Part shown: piece after piece, positions 44,769 to 53,491 of the stretch
Layout: every line of letters starts with the position of its first letter
How positions within the stretch are numbered: position 1 is the first letter of the stretch
Assembly: GCA_023412805.1 (NCBI GenBank)
Contig: JAEZRM010000145.1
Location: forward strand, 1 to 64,000
From: Pseudomonadota bacterium
GTDB taxonomy: Bacteria; Pseudomonadota; Alphaproteobacteria; Rhizobiales; Hyphomicrobiaceae
Length of the DNA stretch: 64,000 bases
Direction of reading: 5' to 3'
Made by a program: the position numbers and the translations under genes
Notes under the pieces: generated by a model
Databases searched by the model: none
Told to the model about the DNA's origin: nothing
The model's input: the letters and a program-made list of their open reading frames with translations, nothing else

Positions 44769-46376
44769 ATGCCACGCTATCGCTCACCTGTATTTCCGTT
44801 CGTGCGACCGCCGGAGCTCGATGGCCGCGCAGGCCGTCGCTGGCCGGTCGCGATCGTCGGTGCAGGTCCCGTCGGACTCGCGGCCGCGATCGACCTTGCG
44901 CTACACGGCATCGCCTCCGTCGTGCTTGACGAGAGCGATGTCGTTTCGGCGGGTTCGCGTGCCATCTGCTGGTCGAAACGCACGCTCGAGATTTTCGATC
45001 GTCTCGGCGTCGGCGATCGCATGGTCGCGAAGGGCGTGACATGGAAGGTTGGCCGCCTCTTTCACCGCGATCGCGAGGTCTATGCCTTCGACCTGCTCCC
45101 CGAAGCCGGACACAAGCGCCCAGCCTTCATCAATCTCCAGCAGTACTACGTCGAAGAGTATCTGGTCGAACGCGCGCGCGACTTCCCCGATCTCATCGAG
45201 CTGCGCTTCATGAGCCGCGTGACCGGCGTCGACCAGCAGCAAGACCACGCCTGGATCGATGTCGAGACACCGGAGGGCCCCTATCGCCTCTCAGGCGCCT
45301 ATGTCGTGGCGTGCGACGGCGTCCGCAGTACGGTGCGCCGCAGCCTGGGCCTGGATTTCGTCGGCCGCGCCTTCGAGGAGCGCTTTCTCATAACCGATGT
45401 CGAGATGGCTGCCGAGTTTCCCTCCGAGCGCTGGTTCTGGTTCGAGCCGCCCTTCCACGATGGCCAGTCGGCACTCCTGCACAAGCAGCCCGACAACATC
45501 TACCGGATCGACCTGCAGCTCGGTCCTGATGCCGATCCCGAGTTGGAGCGCCGGCCGGAGCGGGTCATTCCGCGCATAAAGGCGATGGTCGGCGACCGGC
45601 CCTTCGAGGTGGATTGGATTTCGGTCTACAGCTTCCAGTGCCGGCGGCTCGAGCGCTTCGTCCATGGCCGCGTGATCTTCGCCGGCGACAGCGCACATAT
45701 CGTCTCGCCCTTCGGTGCGCGCGGCGGCAATGGCGGCATCCAGGACGTCGACAATCTCTGCTGGAAGCTCGCGGCCGTCGTGAAAGGCGAGGCGCCCTCC
45801 TCGTTGCTCGAGACATACAACACGGAGCGCGTTCACGGGGCCGACGAGAACATTCTCAATTCCGCGCGCGCGACGAGCTTCATGACGCCGAAATCGCCGA
45901 TGGAGCGCCTCTTTCGCGACGAGGTGCTGGTGCTTGCCGGCACGCATCCATTTGCGCGCCAGCTGGTGAATTCAGGGCGCCTGTCACGGCCATGCTCGCT
46001 CGTGGGCTTCTCCCTCGGCTCGCCGGATGTCACCGGCATCGGCGGTATGATGGTGCCCGGCGCGCCGTGCCTCGACGCACTGATCCGGACTGCTCATGGC
46101 CGCGATAGCTGGCTGCTCGATCATCTAGGTGGCAGCTTTATCGCGCTGGGTTTCGAAAACCTGCCGCCGACGCCGCCCGGCGTGCGCCGGCTTACGGTCG
46201 GGGAAACAGGTGATCTCGTGGACGCGCATGGCCTGCTCGCCGCCCGCTATGGCGGCGCATGGGGTGTCGTCTATCTCATCCGGCCGGATCAGCACGTGGC
46301 GGCGCGATTCAGACATCCGACGGCTGCGGACATGGCCAGCGCGCTCGCCCGCGCCAACGGGAGGGTTCATGCATGA
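44769..46376 (+). CDS. FAD-dependent aromatic hydroxylase (3-hydroxyphenylacetate 6-hydroxylase-like)
   Basis: The 535-residue group A flavoprotein monooxygenase has the N-terminal FAD fold VAIVGAGPVGLAAAIDLALH (about residues 27-46), the DG motif VVACDGVRSTVRRSLGL and the GD motif VIFAGDSAHIVSPFGARGGN. It resembles MhpA-type hydroxylases. Its position beside hmgA with a DUF2783 gene overlapping its stop matches the two-component 3-hydroxyphenylacetate 6-hydroxylase (MhaA/MhaB) of Pseudomonas putida U, so homogentisate production is a reasonable inference. ATG 44769 is the chosen start; its ribosome site is weak. Confidence 0.88.
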   Translation: MPRYRSPVFPFVRPPELDGRAGRRWPVAIVGAGPVGLAAAIDLALHGIASVVLDESDVVSAGSRAICWSKRTLEIFDRLGVGDRMVAKGVTWKVGRLFHRDREVYAFDLLPEAGHKRPAFINLQQYYVEEYLVERARDFPDLIELRFMSRVTGVDQQQDHAWIDVETPEGPYRLSGAYVVACDGVRSTVRRSLGLDFVGRAFEERFLITDVEMAAEFPSERWFWFEPPFHDGQSALLHKQPDNIYRIDLQLGPDADPELERRPERVIPRIKAMVGDRPFEVDWISVYSFQCRRLERFVHGRVIFAGDSAHIVSPFGARGGNGGIQDVDNLCWKLAAVVKGEAPSSLLETYNTERVHGADENILNSARATSFMTPKSPMERLFRDEVLVLAGTHPFARQLVNSGRLSRPCSLVGFSLGSPDVTGIGGMMVPGAPCLDALIRTAHGRDSWLLDHLGGSFIALGFENLPPTPPGVRRLTVGETGDLVDAHGLLAARYGGAWGVVYLIRPDQHVAARFRHPTAADMASALARANGRVHA

Positions 46377-46597
46377 CAGGTTCCCCTCTGACGACGGACT
46401 GGAATCTCGGCACGCACGGCGATGACGTCTATGCTCTGCTGATGGCGGCTCACGAGGGCCTCTCCGAGGCGGAGAGCGCGCGCCTGAACGTTCGCCTCAT
46501 ATTGCTGCTGATGAACCACATCGGCGACCGCACGACGCTCGAGGCGGCCATCGCCGTCGCGCGAGCGAATGGATCCGAGCCCGTGAGGGCCGAATGA
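46373..46597 (+). CDS. DUF2783-type small protein, possible hydroxylase coupling subunit
   Basis: The 74-residue soluble helical protein matches, by recall, the DUF2783 family: WNLGTHGDDVYALLMAAHEG and LSEAESARLNVRLILLLMNH. Its ATG overlaps the hydroxylase stop (ATGA), so translation is coupled. In the P. putida 3-hydroxyphenylacetate system the flavoprotein MhaA needs a small coupling protein MhaB; this gene is a candidate for that role. That equivalence is inferred from context and size, not from a confirmed alignment. Confidence 0.82.
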   Translation: MTGSPLTTDWNLGTHGDDVYALLMAAHEGLSEAESARLNVRLILLLMNHIGDRTTLEAAIAVARANGSEPVRAE

Positions 46598-46616
46598 GAG
46601 CAGGGAGAAAGTCGGA

Positions 46617-47369
46617 ATGAACATCTCACTCAAAGGCAAGCGCGCGGTGATCGCCGGGGGCAGTCGAGGCATCGGTCGCTCGATCGCGCTTGCCTTCGCG
46701 GAAGCCGGTGCCAACGTGTCGATCTGCGCGCGCGGTGCGGAGGGCTTGAAGGCGGCGGCAGGGGACATCGGCAACTATGGCGGACAGGTTCACTGGGGTA
46801 CTTGCGACCTTGGCGATGCGAAGGCGATCGCCAGTTACGTCGAGAGCGCGGCCAACACGCTCGGCGGCATCGACATCCTGGTGAACAACGCTTCCGGTTT
46901 CGGCATGCTCGATGACGAGGCAGGCTGGGCTGCCAGTCTCAATATTGACGTTCTGGCAACCGTGCGCGCTTCGCATGCAGCCATCCCGCACATCGAGAAG
47001 GCCGGCGGTGGCGCGATCGTCAACATCTCGTCGATTTCCGGGTTCCGCGCGAGCGCACGCTCGGCGCCCTATGCGGCAGTAAAAGCTGCCGTGATCAACT
47101 ACACGCAATCGCAGGCGGTCATGCTGTCGGGCAAGCGGATCCGCGTGAATGCGATCGCCCCCGGCTCGATCGAGTTTCCCGGCGGCACTTGGGAGAAGCG
47201 CAAGACGGAGAACCCGGCGCTTTACGAGGCAACACTCAAGTCCATTCCCTGGGGGCGCTTCGGTGCGCCGGAAGAGATCGCGACGGTCGCGCTCTTCCTC
47301 GTCAGTGACATGGCAGGCTGGGTGACCGGGCAGACGATCACGGCCGACGGTGGTCAGTTCCTGGCTTAA
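46617..47369 (+). CDS. Short-chain dehydrogenase/reductase
   Basis: The 250-residue classical SDR has VIAGGSRGIGRSIALAFAEA (residues 11-30), ILVNNASGFG, catalytic Ser in NISSISGF, Tyr-x3-Lys in PYAAVKAAVINYTQ, and the C-terminal FLVSDMAGWVTGQTITADGG typical of FabG-like oxidoreductases. It starts 19 bases after the DUF2783 gene and is probably in the same transcript. It may oxidise or reduce a side-chain intermediate of the aromatic route; the substrate is unknown. Confidence 0.9.
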   Translation: MNISLKGKRAVIAGGSRGIGRSIALAFAEAGANVSICARGAEGLKAAAGDIGNYGGQVHWGTCDLGDAKAIASYVESAANTLGGIDILVNNASGFGMLDDEAGWAASLNIDVLATVRASHAAIPHIEKAGGGAIVNISSISGFRASARSAPYAAVKAAVINYTQSQAVMLSGKRIRVNAIAPGSIEFPGGTWEKRKTENPALYEATLKSIPWGRFGAPEEIATVALFLVSDMAGWVTGQTITADGGQFLA

Positions 47370-47596
47370 GCGCGCAGCGGTGAACCGGTATCTGCAAACG
47401 CACCCTTCGGCGTCCTTCCGGCATCGTCCGTGAGGCGCCGGATCTGCCTATTTTCGGGCCGGGGCGCGGCCGATTGGCAGCTCGTCGAGCACGGCTTGCG
47501 CTTCCAGTCCTGACCGTGTATTAGGGCGAACCTCGACGTCGGGCCGCGGGCCCGCGTCGGTATCTTGCGCTCCAACGCACCATGCGGGAGTGCTGC

Positions 47597-47673
47597 GCGC
47601 GGGTAGCTCAGTTGGATAGAGCACCAGACTACGAATCTGGGGGTCGTGGGTTCGAATCCTTCCCCGCGCGCCA
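47597..47673 (+). tRNA. tRNA-Arg (anticodon ACG)
   Basis: 77 bases that fold as a cloverleaf: acceptor stem GCGCGGG / CCCGCGC, D-loop with AGCTCAGTTGGATAGAGC, anticodon stem CCAGA / TCTGG around loop CTACGAA (anticodon ACG, read as ICG), T-arm GTGGG-TTCGAAT-CCTTC with one mismatched pair, and encoded CCA. An integrase remnant begins 23 bases downstream on the opposite strand. Confidence 0.97.
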
Positions 47674-47695
47674 ATGAAATCAGAGACTTAGAGCC

Positions 47696-47881
47696 TTAAA
47701 AGGGACGCCCTTTTTTCGGCGTATGGGACCGCTGTTTGGGACTCTCGCCTGCGACTAAGGCGAGCGCCGGCCGTTCGGCAGCCTTGTTCGCAGCGCTGCG
47801 GCGAGCTTCATCGGCGACGTGGAGGTAAGCTTCCGTCGTGCGGTAGCTCTTGATAACAGTCGTATAGCGCTCCCTGTGCCT
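47696..47881 (-). pseudogene. Probable C-terminal remnant of a tyrosine-type integrase
   Basis: The minus-strand frame reads, in its last about 60 codons, SYRTTEAYLHVADEARRSA and then a basic tail. TTEAYLHV resembles the catalytic-Tyr region of tyrosine recombinases (S-x-x-TT-x-x-Y-x-HV). The upstream 40 codons of this frame show no integrase motifs, and no Arg/His catalytic box is visible, so the gene is a fragment. It lies beside tRNA-Arg, a typical phage or island attachment site. It could be a chance match; a profile search would settle this. Confidence 0.45.
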
Positions 47882-48028
47882 ATCATGTCCGGCGCGCCAA
47901 CGTGCCCGCTGGCGGCGGCGCCCAAAACCGGCTAGGCACCCCGAAACACACGACCATTGGCGACGGACGCCGGCAACTCCACATGGGGCGGGCTGGCGCA
48001 TCGCCCGTACTCGAAAAGCCTCCTGATC

Positions 48029-50029
48029 ATGAGCTTCCCGTCAGTCCATCCAGCGCTCGGGCGCGCCCTTGTTGCGCGTGACTACACGGTCCCGACCTCC
48101 GTGCAGCTCGCTGTCCTCGAGGCGCAAGCGGCAGGGCGGGATTTGCTCGTCTCGGCTCAGACCGGTTCCGGAAAAACGGTGGCTTTCGGTCTCGCCATAG
48201 CCTCGACGCTGCTCGGTGAAGAGGAACGTCTGGCGCAGGCCGCCGAGCCGCTCGCCCTCATTGTCGCCCCTACGCGTGAGCTTGCCATGCAAGTGCAGCG
48301 CGAGCTCGACTGGCTCTATGCAGATGCCGGTGCACGCATCATGGCGTGCGTCGGTGGCATGGACGTGCGCACGGAAGCACGCCAGCTCAGCAATGGCGCT
48401 CATATTGTGGTCGGAACGCCCGGACGCCTGCGCGACCACTTGGAAAGGCGTCGGCTTGATCTGACCAAGCTTGCTGCGGTCGTGCTCGACGAGGCGGACG
48501 AGATGCTCGATCTCGGCTTCCGCGAGGATCTGGAATTCATCCTCGACGCAACGCCTGCGAACCGACAAACGCTGCTGTTTTCGGCCACCATGCCGCGCGA
48601 CATCGAAGCGTTGGCCCGACGCTATCAGCGCGACGCCGTTCGCATCGAGACATCGAGGCGTAATGAGCAGCACGCCGACATCGACTATCGCGCAATGCGC
48701 GTCGTGCCGGGCGACACCGAGAATGCCGTCGTCAATGTGCTGAGGTTCCATGAGGCGAGCGCCGCGATCGTGTTCTGTTCGACGCGGGAAGCCGTGAAGC
48801 GGACGCACGCGCGCCTGGTGGAGCGCGGTTTCTCGGCCGTTGCTCTTTCGGGAGAGTTGACGCAGATCGAGCGCACGCACGCGCTGCAAGCCCTGCGCGA
48901 TGGCCGCGCGCGTGTTCTCGTGGCGACGGATGTGGCGGCCCGCGGGCTGGACCTGCCTGCGCTCGCGCTCGTCATTCACGCCGATCTGCCCAATGATGCC
49001 GAGACTCTGCTTCATCGCTCGGGCCGCACGGGCCGGGCTGGCAAGAAGGGCTTGTGCGTGCTGATCGTGCCGTTCAACCGCCGGCGCAAAGCGGATGCGC
49101 TGCTGGCCGGAGCGAAGCTCAAGGTCACGTGGGGGCCGCCGCCCACGCCTGAGGAAATCCGCGCGCGCGATCAGGAGCGGTTTCTGGCCAGCTCCATATT
49201 TTCCGATCCCGCGGCCGAAGAAGACACGAAGCTCATGCAAGTGCTGCAAGCTGGACGCACGGCCGACGAGATTGCACTCGCCCTGGTCCGCATGCACCGT
49301 GCGCAGCTTCCCGCACCGGAAGACCTGACCGAGGATACCGGCCCGCCGCCGCGGCACGGTGATCGTGTTCGAGCACCACGGGAGCGGTTCGAGCGTCGTC
49401 AGGATCGCCCCCCGCAGGATCGCGACGAGCGCGCGAGCCGGCGGGACAGTCGCGACAGCCGCCCCTCGCGCCCGGCACGGGACCTCGGCCGTGAGATGGT
49501 TTGGTTCCGTGTTGATATCGGACGTGAGCGCAACGCCGATCCTCGATGGCTGCTGCCACTTCTATGCCGTGCCGGCGCCGTGACGAAGGCCGAGATCGGC
49601 GCCATCAAGATTTTCGACCGCGACACACGCTTTCAGATCGCCGCCGAATTCGCTGATACGTTCGCTGACGCCGCGCGCTCGATGAAGCCTAACGAGGCAC
49701 GGATCTCGCGCATCGGCGCATCTATGGGAGACGATGTCGGTGTGCATGGTAACCCATCCCACACAAGTCGACCGCGGAGCAACGACGAGGCCAAAGCCGA
49801 AACCTCGTCCGATCCGCAAACGGCACCCCGAGCAAAGACGCCATGGCGCGATCGGAATAATGGGAAAGCTGGCGGTCATCCCCATCGCAAAGGCGACGCT
49901 CCGAAAGGCCGGGTCAATGGTTCCAAGCCTTATGCCGGCTCGTCAAAATCGCACGGCGCACACGACACCGCGGCCAAATTTGTCCACAAGAAGAAGCCCA
50001 AGAAGCATCGTGCGCCTCCGCAGGGCTAG
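48029..50029 (+). CDS. DEAD-box RNA helicase with DbpA-like RNA-binding domain
   Basis: The 666-residue ATP-dependent RNA helicase has DEAD-box motifs in order: SAQTGSGKT (motif I, about residues 40-48), PTRELA, VLDEADEML (motif II), FSATMP, VFCSTREA, and HRSGRTGRAG (motif VI). An Arg/Asp/Pro-rich linker is followed by a DbpA-type RNA-binding domain (EMVWFRVDIGRERNADPRWL to FQIAAEFA). A basic Lys/Gly/His-rich tail of about 90 residues ends in KKKPKKHRAP. It probably acts in ribosome assembly or cold adaptation. ATG 48029 is chosen; the frame also runs upstream to 47957. Confidence 0.94.
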   Translation: MSFPSVHPALGRALVARDYTVPTSVQLAVLEAQAAGRDLLVSAQTGSGKTVAFGLAIASTLLGEEERLAQAAEPLALIVAPTRELAMQVQRELDWLYADAGARIMACVGGMDVRTEARQLSNGAHIVVGTPGRLRDHLERRRLDLTKLAAVVLDEADEMLDLGFREDLEFILDATPANRQTLLFSATMPRDIEALARRYQRDAVRIETSRRNEQHADIDYRAMRVVPGDTENAVVNVLRFHEASAAIVFCSTREAVKRTHARLVERGFSAVALSGELTQIERTHALQALRDGRARVLVATDVAARGLDLPALALVIHADLPNDAETLLHRSGRTGRAGKKGLCVLIVPFNRRRKADALLAGAKLKVTWGPPPTPEEIRARDQERFLASSIFSDPAAEEDTKLMQVLQAGRTADEIALALVRMHRAQLPAPEDLTEDTGPPPRHGDRVRAPRERFERRQDRPPQDRDERASRRDSRDSRPSRPARDLGREMVWFRVDIGRERNADPRWLLPLLCRAGAVTKAEIGAIKIFDRDTRFQIAAEFADTFADAARSMKPNEARISRIGASMGDDVGVHGNPSHTSRPRSNDEAKAETSSDPQTAPRAKTPWRDRNNGKAGGHPHRKGDAPKGRVNGSKPYAGSSKSHGAHDTAAKFVHKKKPKKHRAPPQG

Positions 50030-50269
50030 GCAACACCATCCGATGTGAATGCCCTGTAGGGCCCTTGAAGTAACCGATCGGGGCCCCGGCATCTGCTTGA
50101 ACTCGTTGCCTAATCAGCAGGTGGCGGGACAGATCACGGCCGCCGGAGTCGATGAGGCGCTTACCCTTTAGTTGAGACCCCAAGGTATTGCATGTGGCAT
50201 ACCAGCCGTGCCATCCTTTCTCCCAATAACGAGTGTCGGCAAAGACCGACCCATTCAGGAGGAAGGCCC

Positions 50270-51397
50270 ATGTCAAAATCATCCGAACCTGTAAACCGTC
50301 GCCGATTTCTCAAAGGCGGCGCGCTGGCGGCTGCTGCTGCCGGCACGGTCGCCATGCCGAATGTGTCCCGCGCTCAAACCGCAACCCTGAAGATGCAGGG
50401 CTCGTGGGGCGCCAAGGACGTGTTCAATGAGATGGCGATCGATTACGTCGACCGCGTCAACAAGATGGGTGGCGGTCGCCTGAAGATCGACTATCTCGTC
50501 GGCGGCGCCGTTGTGCATCCCTTTCAAGTGTTCGACGCGGTGCATGGCGGCCAGCTCGACGCCGCGCATACCGTGCCGGTCTATTGGTACGGCAAGCACA
50601 AGGCCGCGTCGCTGTTTGGCACGGGGCCCGTGTTCGGCTTCAACGCCAACGAGGGTCTGGGCTGGATCCACAATGGCGGCGGCAAAGAGCTGTACGAAGA
50701 GCTCCAGACGCAGATCATGAAGGTCGACATCAAGAGCTTCTTCGCGATGCCGCAGCCGACGCAGCCGCTCGGCTGGTTCAAGAAGCCAATCACGTCGGCC
50801 GATCAGCTCAAGGGCCTCAAGTATCGCACGGTTGGTCTGGCGGCCGATCTGTTCCAGGCATTGGGGGCATCGGTTGCGCAGCTTCCCGGCGGCGAGATCG
50901 TGCCGGCCATGGAGCGCGGCGTTATCGACGGGTTCGAGTTCAACAACCCGACGTCCGACCGCCGCTTCGGTGCGCAGGACGTTGCCAAGAACTACATGCT
51001 GGGCAGCCACCATCAGGCTACCGAATACTTCGAGATCATGTTCAAGCGCTCGAAGTTCACGGCACTGCCGGCCGAGCAACAGGCGATCCTGCAGTACGGC
51101 GCCGAGGCCGTCTCTTCCGCCAACGAGTGGAAGGCGATGGACTATTACTCGAAGGATCTCCAGGAGCTGATCAATAAGGACAAAGTCAACGTCGTCCGCA
51201 CGCCGCAAGCGGTGTTCGACGCCCAGATCAAAGCCTGGGATGGACTGATCGAGACTCTCGGTAAAGACCCCTACATGAAGAAGGTGATGGACTCCCAGAA
51301 GGAGTGGGTGCGTCGCGTGGTGTACTACAACATGAACAACGCCACCGACTACAAGGGCGCCTTCAACCATCACTTCCCGGGCGTGCTGAAGATCTAA
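50270..51397 (+). CDS. dctP: TRAP transporter substrate-binding protein (Tat-exported)
   Basis: Periplasmic solute receptor of a TRAP transporter. The 375-residue protein has a Tat signal (NRRRFLKGGALAAAAAG, cleaved near SRAQ, about residue 36), then the DctP fold with VVHPFQVFDAVHGGQLDAAH and GVIDGFEFNNPTSDRRFG. The layout resembles TakP-type receptors for 2-oxo or carboxylic acids, but the ligand cannot be fixed. It leads the dctP-dctQ-dctM-amidase run, and a strong stem-loop separates it from dctQ. Confidence 0.93.
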   Translation: MSKSSEPVNRRRFLKGGALAAAAAGTVAMPNVSRAQTATLKMQGSWGAKDVFNEMAIDYVDRVNKMGGGRLKIDYLVGGAVVHPFQVFDAVHGGQLDAAHTVPVYWYGKHKAASLFGTGPVFGFNANEGLGWIHNGGGKELYEELQTQIMKVDIKSFFAMPQPTQPLGWFKKPITSADQLKGLKYRTVGLAADLFQALGASVAQLPGGEIVPAMERGVIDGFEFNNPTSDRRFGAQDVAKNYMLGSHHQATEYFEIMFKRSKFTALPAEQQAILQYGAEAVSSANEWKAMDYYSKDLQELINKDKVNVVRTPQAVFDAQIKAWDGLIETLGKDPYMKKVMDSQKEWVRRVVYYNMNNATDYKGAFNHHFPGVLKI

Positions 51398-51428
51398 AGC
51401 AGTTCTGGCATTCCATGCCATGACGAAG

Positions 51429-51464
51429 TATCGGGCGGCGTAACGTTGCGCCGCCCGATATTTT
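51429..51464 (+). terminator. Intercistronic stem-loop after dctP
   Basis: Perfect 12-base stem TATCGGGCGGCG / CGCCGCCCGATA with loop TAACGTTG, followed by TTTT. It lies between dctP and dctQ. Such structures commonly act as partial terminators or 3' mRNA-stabilising elements, so that the binding protein exceeds the membrane subunits. Confidence 0.85.
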
Positions 51465-51508
51465 GACGACAGCACTCTGGGCGGCGCCCGCCGCGGATCG
51501 GTGCAAAA

Positions 51509-52111
51509 ATGAAAAATTTCCTCTTCTTCATCGACTCGCTCAGCACTTGGACGGGTAAGGCGTTCGCTTGGCTTATCCTGGTCCTCACGCTCGGTGTGAG
51601 CTACGAGGTTCTCGTTCGATACGCGTTTCGTGCGCCGACCACCTGGGCCTTCGACTTCAGCTACATCAACTACGGCGCGCTGTTCCTCATGGCTGGCGCC
51701 TATACGCTTTCGCGCGGCGGGCACGTCCGCGCCGACGTCGTGTACCGCTTCTTCAAGCCGAGGACGCAGGCGAGCATCGATCTTGTCCTGTACATCATCT
51801 TCTTTCTGCCGGCCGTCGCAGCGCTCATCTATTCCGGATGGCACTACGCCGCCTTTTCCATCCGCTTCAAGGAAGTGAGCATCTTCAGCCCGGCCGGCAT
51901 TCCGATCTTTCCGCTGAAGGCCCTCATTCCCGTGACCGGTGTGCTCCTCCTGCTCCAGGGCATCGCCGAGATCATCCGGTGCATCATCTGCATTCGAGAG
52001 GGGGACTGGCCGCAGCGTCTTCACGATGTGGAGGAAACCGAGAGCGTGGTCATCCGCGAGCGTTTGGAGCAGCAGGAGCCGACGCTCCAAAATCCGTCCA
52101 AGGGGGGGTAA
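51509..52111 (+). CDS. dctQ: TRAP transporter small membrane subunit
   Basis: The 200-residue small permease of a TRAP system has four predicted transmembrane helices (about residues 17-38, 51-68, 88-108, 136-156). It carries the family signature AFDFSYINYGALFLMAGAYT and GGHVRADVVYRFF. It is predicted to bridge the DctP receptor and the DctM permease in the inner membrane. The C-terminal 40 residues are hydrophilic. The dctM start follows two bases after its stop. Confidence 0.92.
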   Translation: MKNFLFFIDSLSTWTGKAFAWLILVLTLGVSYEVLVRYAFRAPTTWAFDFSYINYGALFLMAGAYTLSRGGHVRADVVYRFFKPRTQASIDLVLYIIFFLPAVAALIYSGWHYAAFSIRFKEVSIFSPAGIPIFPLKALIPVTGVLLLLQGIAEIIRCIICIREGDWPQRLHDVEETESVVIRERLEQQEPTLQNPSKGG

Positions 52112-52113
52112 GC

Positions 52114-53463
52114 ATGTCCGACCCGGCAGTTGGCATGCTGATGTTGGGGCTGTTCGTCTTCATCATCATGCTGGGTTTCCCGATTGCCTTCACGCTCATC
52201 GCGATGGGCGTCGGCTTCGGTTTCTACGCCTACTACGTTCCCGCTCAGGCCTTCTTCGAGAACAGGGTATTCACGCTCCTGGTTCAGAAGACGTTCGAGG
52301 TGACATCGAACGACACGCTGATAGCCGTGCCGTTGTTCCTGTTCATGGGATACCTGATAGAACGCGCGAACATTCTCGACCGGCTTTTTCATGCGTTGCA
52401 GCTGTCGATGGCGCGCGTACCCGGCGCGCTCGCCGTTGCAACAATGATCACGTGCGCGATGTTTGCGACGGCGACGGGCATCGTCGGCGCTGTCGTGACG
52501 CTCATGGGATTGCTGGCGCTGCCGGCCATGCTGCGCGCCGGTTACGACATCAAGCTCTCGACGGGCGTCGTGTGTGCCGGTGGCTGCCTCGGCATTCTCA
52601 TTCCGCCGAGCATTCTGCTGATCGTGTACGCTGCGACGGCAGGCGTATCGGCGGTGAAGCTCTATGCCGCGGCATTCTTCCCGGGGTTCCTGCTCGCGGG
52701 TCTCTACATCGGATACATCATACTGCGGGCCGTCATTAATCCGGCACTCGCGCCGAAACTTCCCAAGGAGCAAACGGACGTTCCGACACTCGTCGTCATG
52801 AAAGCTCTGGCGACATCATTTTTGCCTCTCGCCATTCTTATCGTTTGCGTGCTCGGCGCGATCCTCTTCGGCCTTGCAACACCATCTGAAGCCGCGGCGG
52901 CGGGCGCACTCGCGAGCCTCGTGCTCGCAGCCGTCTATCGCGCGCTAAACTACGAGATGCTGAAGGAGTCCGTCTATCTAACGGCGCGTGCCACCGCGAT
53001 GGTCTGCTATCTCTTCATCGGGTCATGGACTTTCGCGTCCGTGTTCGCGATTCTCGGCGGTCAGCAGGTCGTGGAGGATTTCATCCTCGGCCTCAATCTC
53101 AGTCCAATTCAGTTCCTGCTGATGACCCAGGCCATCATCTTCCTTCTGGGCTGGCCGCTGGAATGGACCGAGATCATCGTCATCTTCGTTCCGATCTTCC
53201 TGCCGCTGCTGGACAACTTCGGGATCGATCCGATCTTCTTCGGCATTCTGGTCGCTCTGAACACGCAGACAGCCTTCAATACGCCGCCGGTTGCGATGGC
53301 CGCGTTCTACCTGAAAGGCGTCGCGCCACCGCAGGTCGAACTCACGCACATCTTCAGGGGCGCGCTGCCATTCGTCGGGATGGTGTTTATTACGATGTTC
53401 CTGGTCTACATTTTCCCAGGCATTGCTCTATGGCTGCCCGACTACCTCTACACGTCACGATAA
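52114..53463 (+). CDS. dctM: TRAP transporter large permease
   Basis: The 449-residue DctM-type permease catalyses Na+-driven solute uptake. About twelve hydrophobic helices are evident. Family marks include IAVPLFLFMGYLIERANILD, CAMFATATGIVGAVVTLMGL, GGCLGILIPPSILLIVYAAT and the late LNTQTAFNTPPVAMAAFYLK. The ATG at 52114 follows GGGGGGTAAGC. An amidase begins 29 bases after the stop, suggesting that the imported solute could be an amide or its hydrolysis product. Confidence 0.94.
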   Translation: MSDPAVGMLMLGLFVFIIMLGFPIAFTLIAMGVGFGFYAYYVPAQAFFENRVFTLLVQKTFEVTSNDTLIAVPLFLFMGYLIERANILDRLFHALQLSMARVPGALAVATMITCAMFATATGIVGAVVTLMGLLALPAMLRAGYDIKLSTGVVCAGGCLGILIPPSILLIVYAATAGVSAVKLYAAAFFPGFLLAGLYIGYIILRAVINPALAPKLPKEQTDVPTLVVMKALATSFLPLAILIVCVLGAILFGLATPSEAAAAGALASLVLAAVYRALNYEMLKESVYLTARATAMVCYLFIGSWTFASVFAILGGQQVVEDFILGLNLSPIQFLLMTQAIIFLLGWPLEWTEIIVIFVPIFLPLLDNFGIDPIFFGILVALNTQTAFNTPPVAMAAFYLKGVAPPQVELTHIFRGALPFVGMVFITMFLVYIFPGIALWLPDYLYTSR

Positions 53464-53491
53464 GGAGCGGCATGATGGTGGTGCTTGAAGG

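Noticed and set aside
47366..47674. Minus-strand frame of 102 codons over the tRNA
   Set aside because: It is the antisense reading of tRNA-Arg and flanking DNA, a well-known spurious frame.
50279..52090. 603-codon minus-strand frame
   Set aside because: Antisense to dctP and dctQ; no recognisable protein family.
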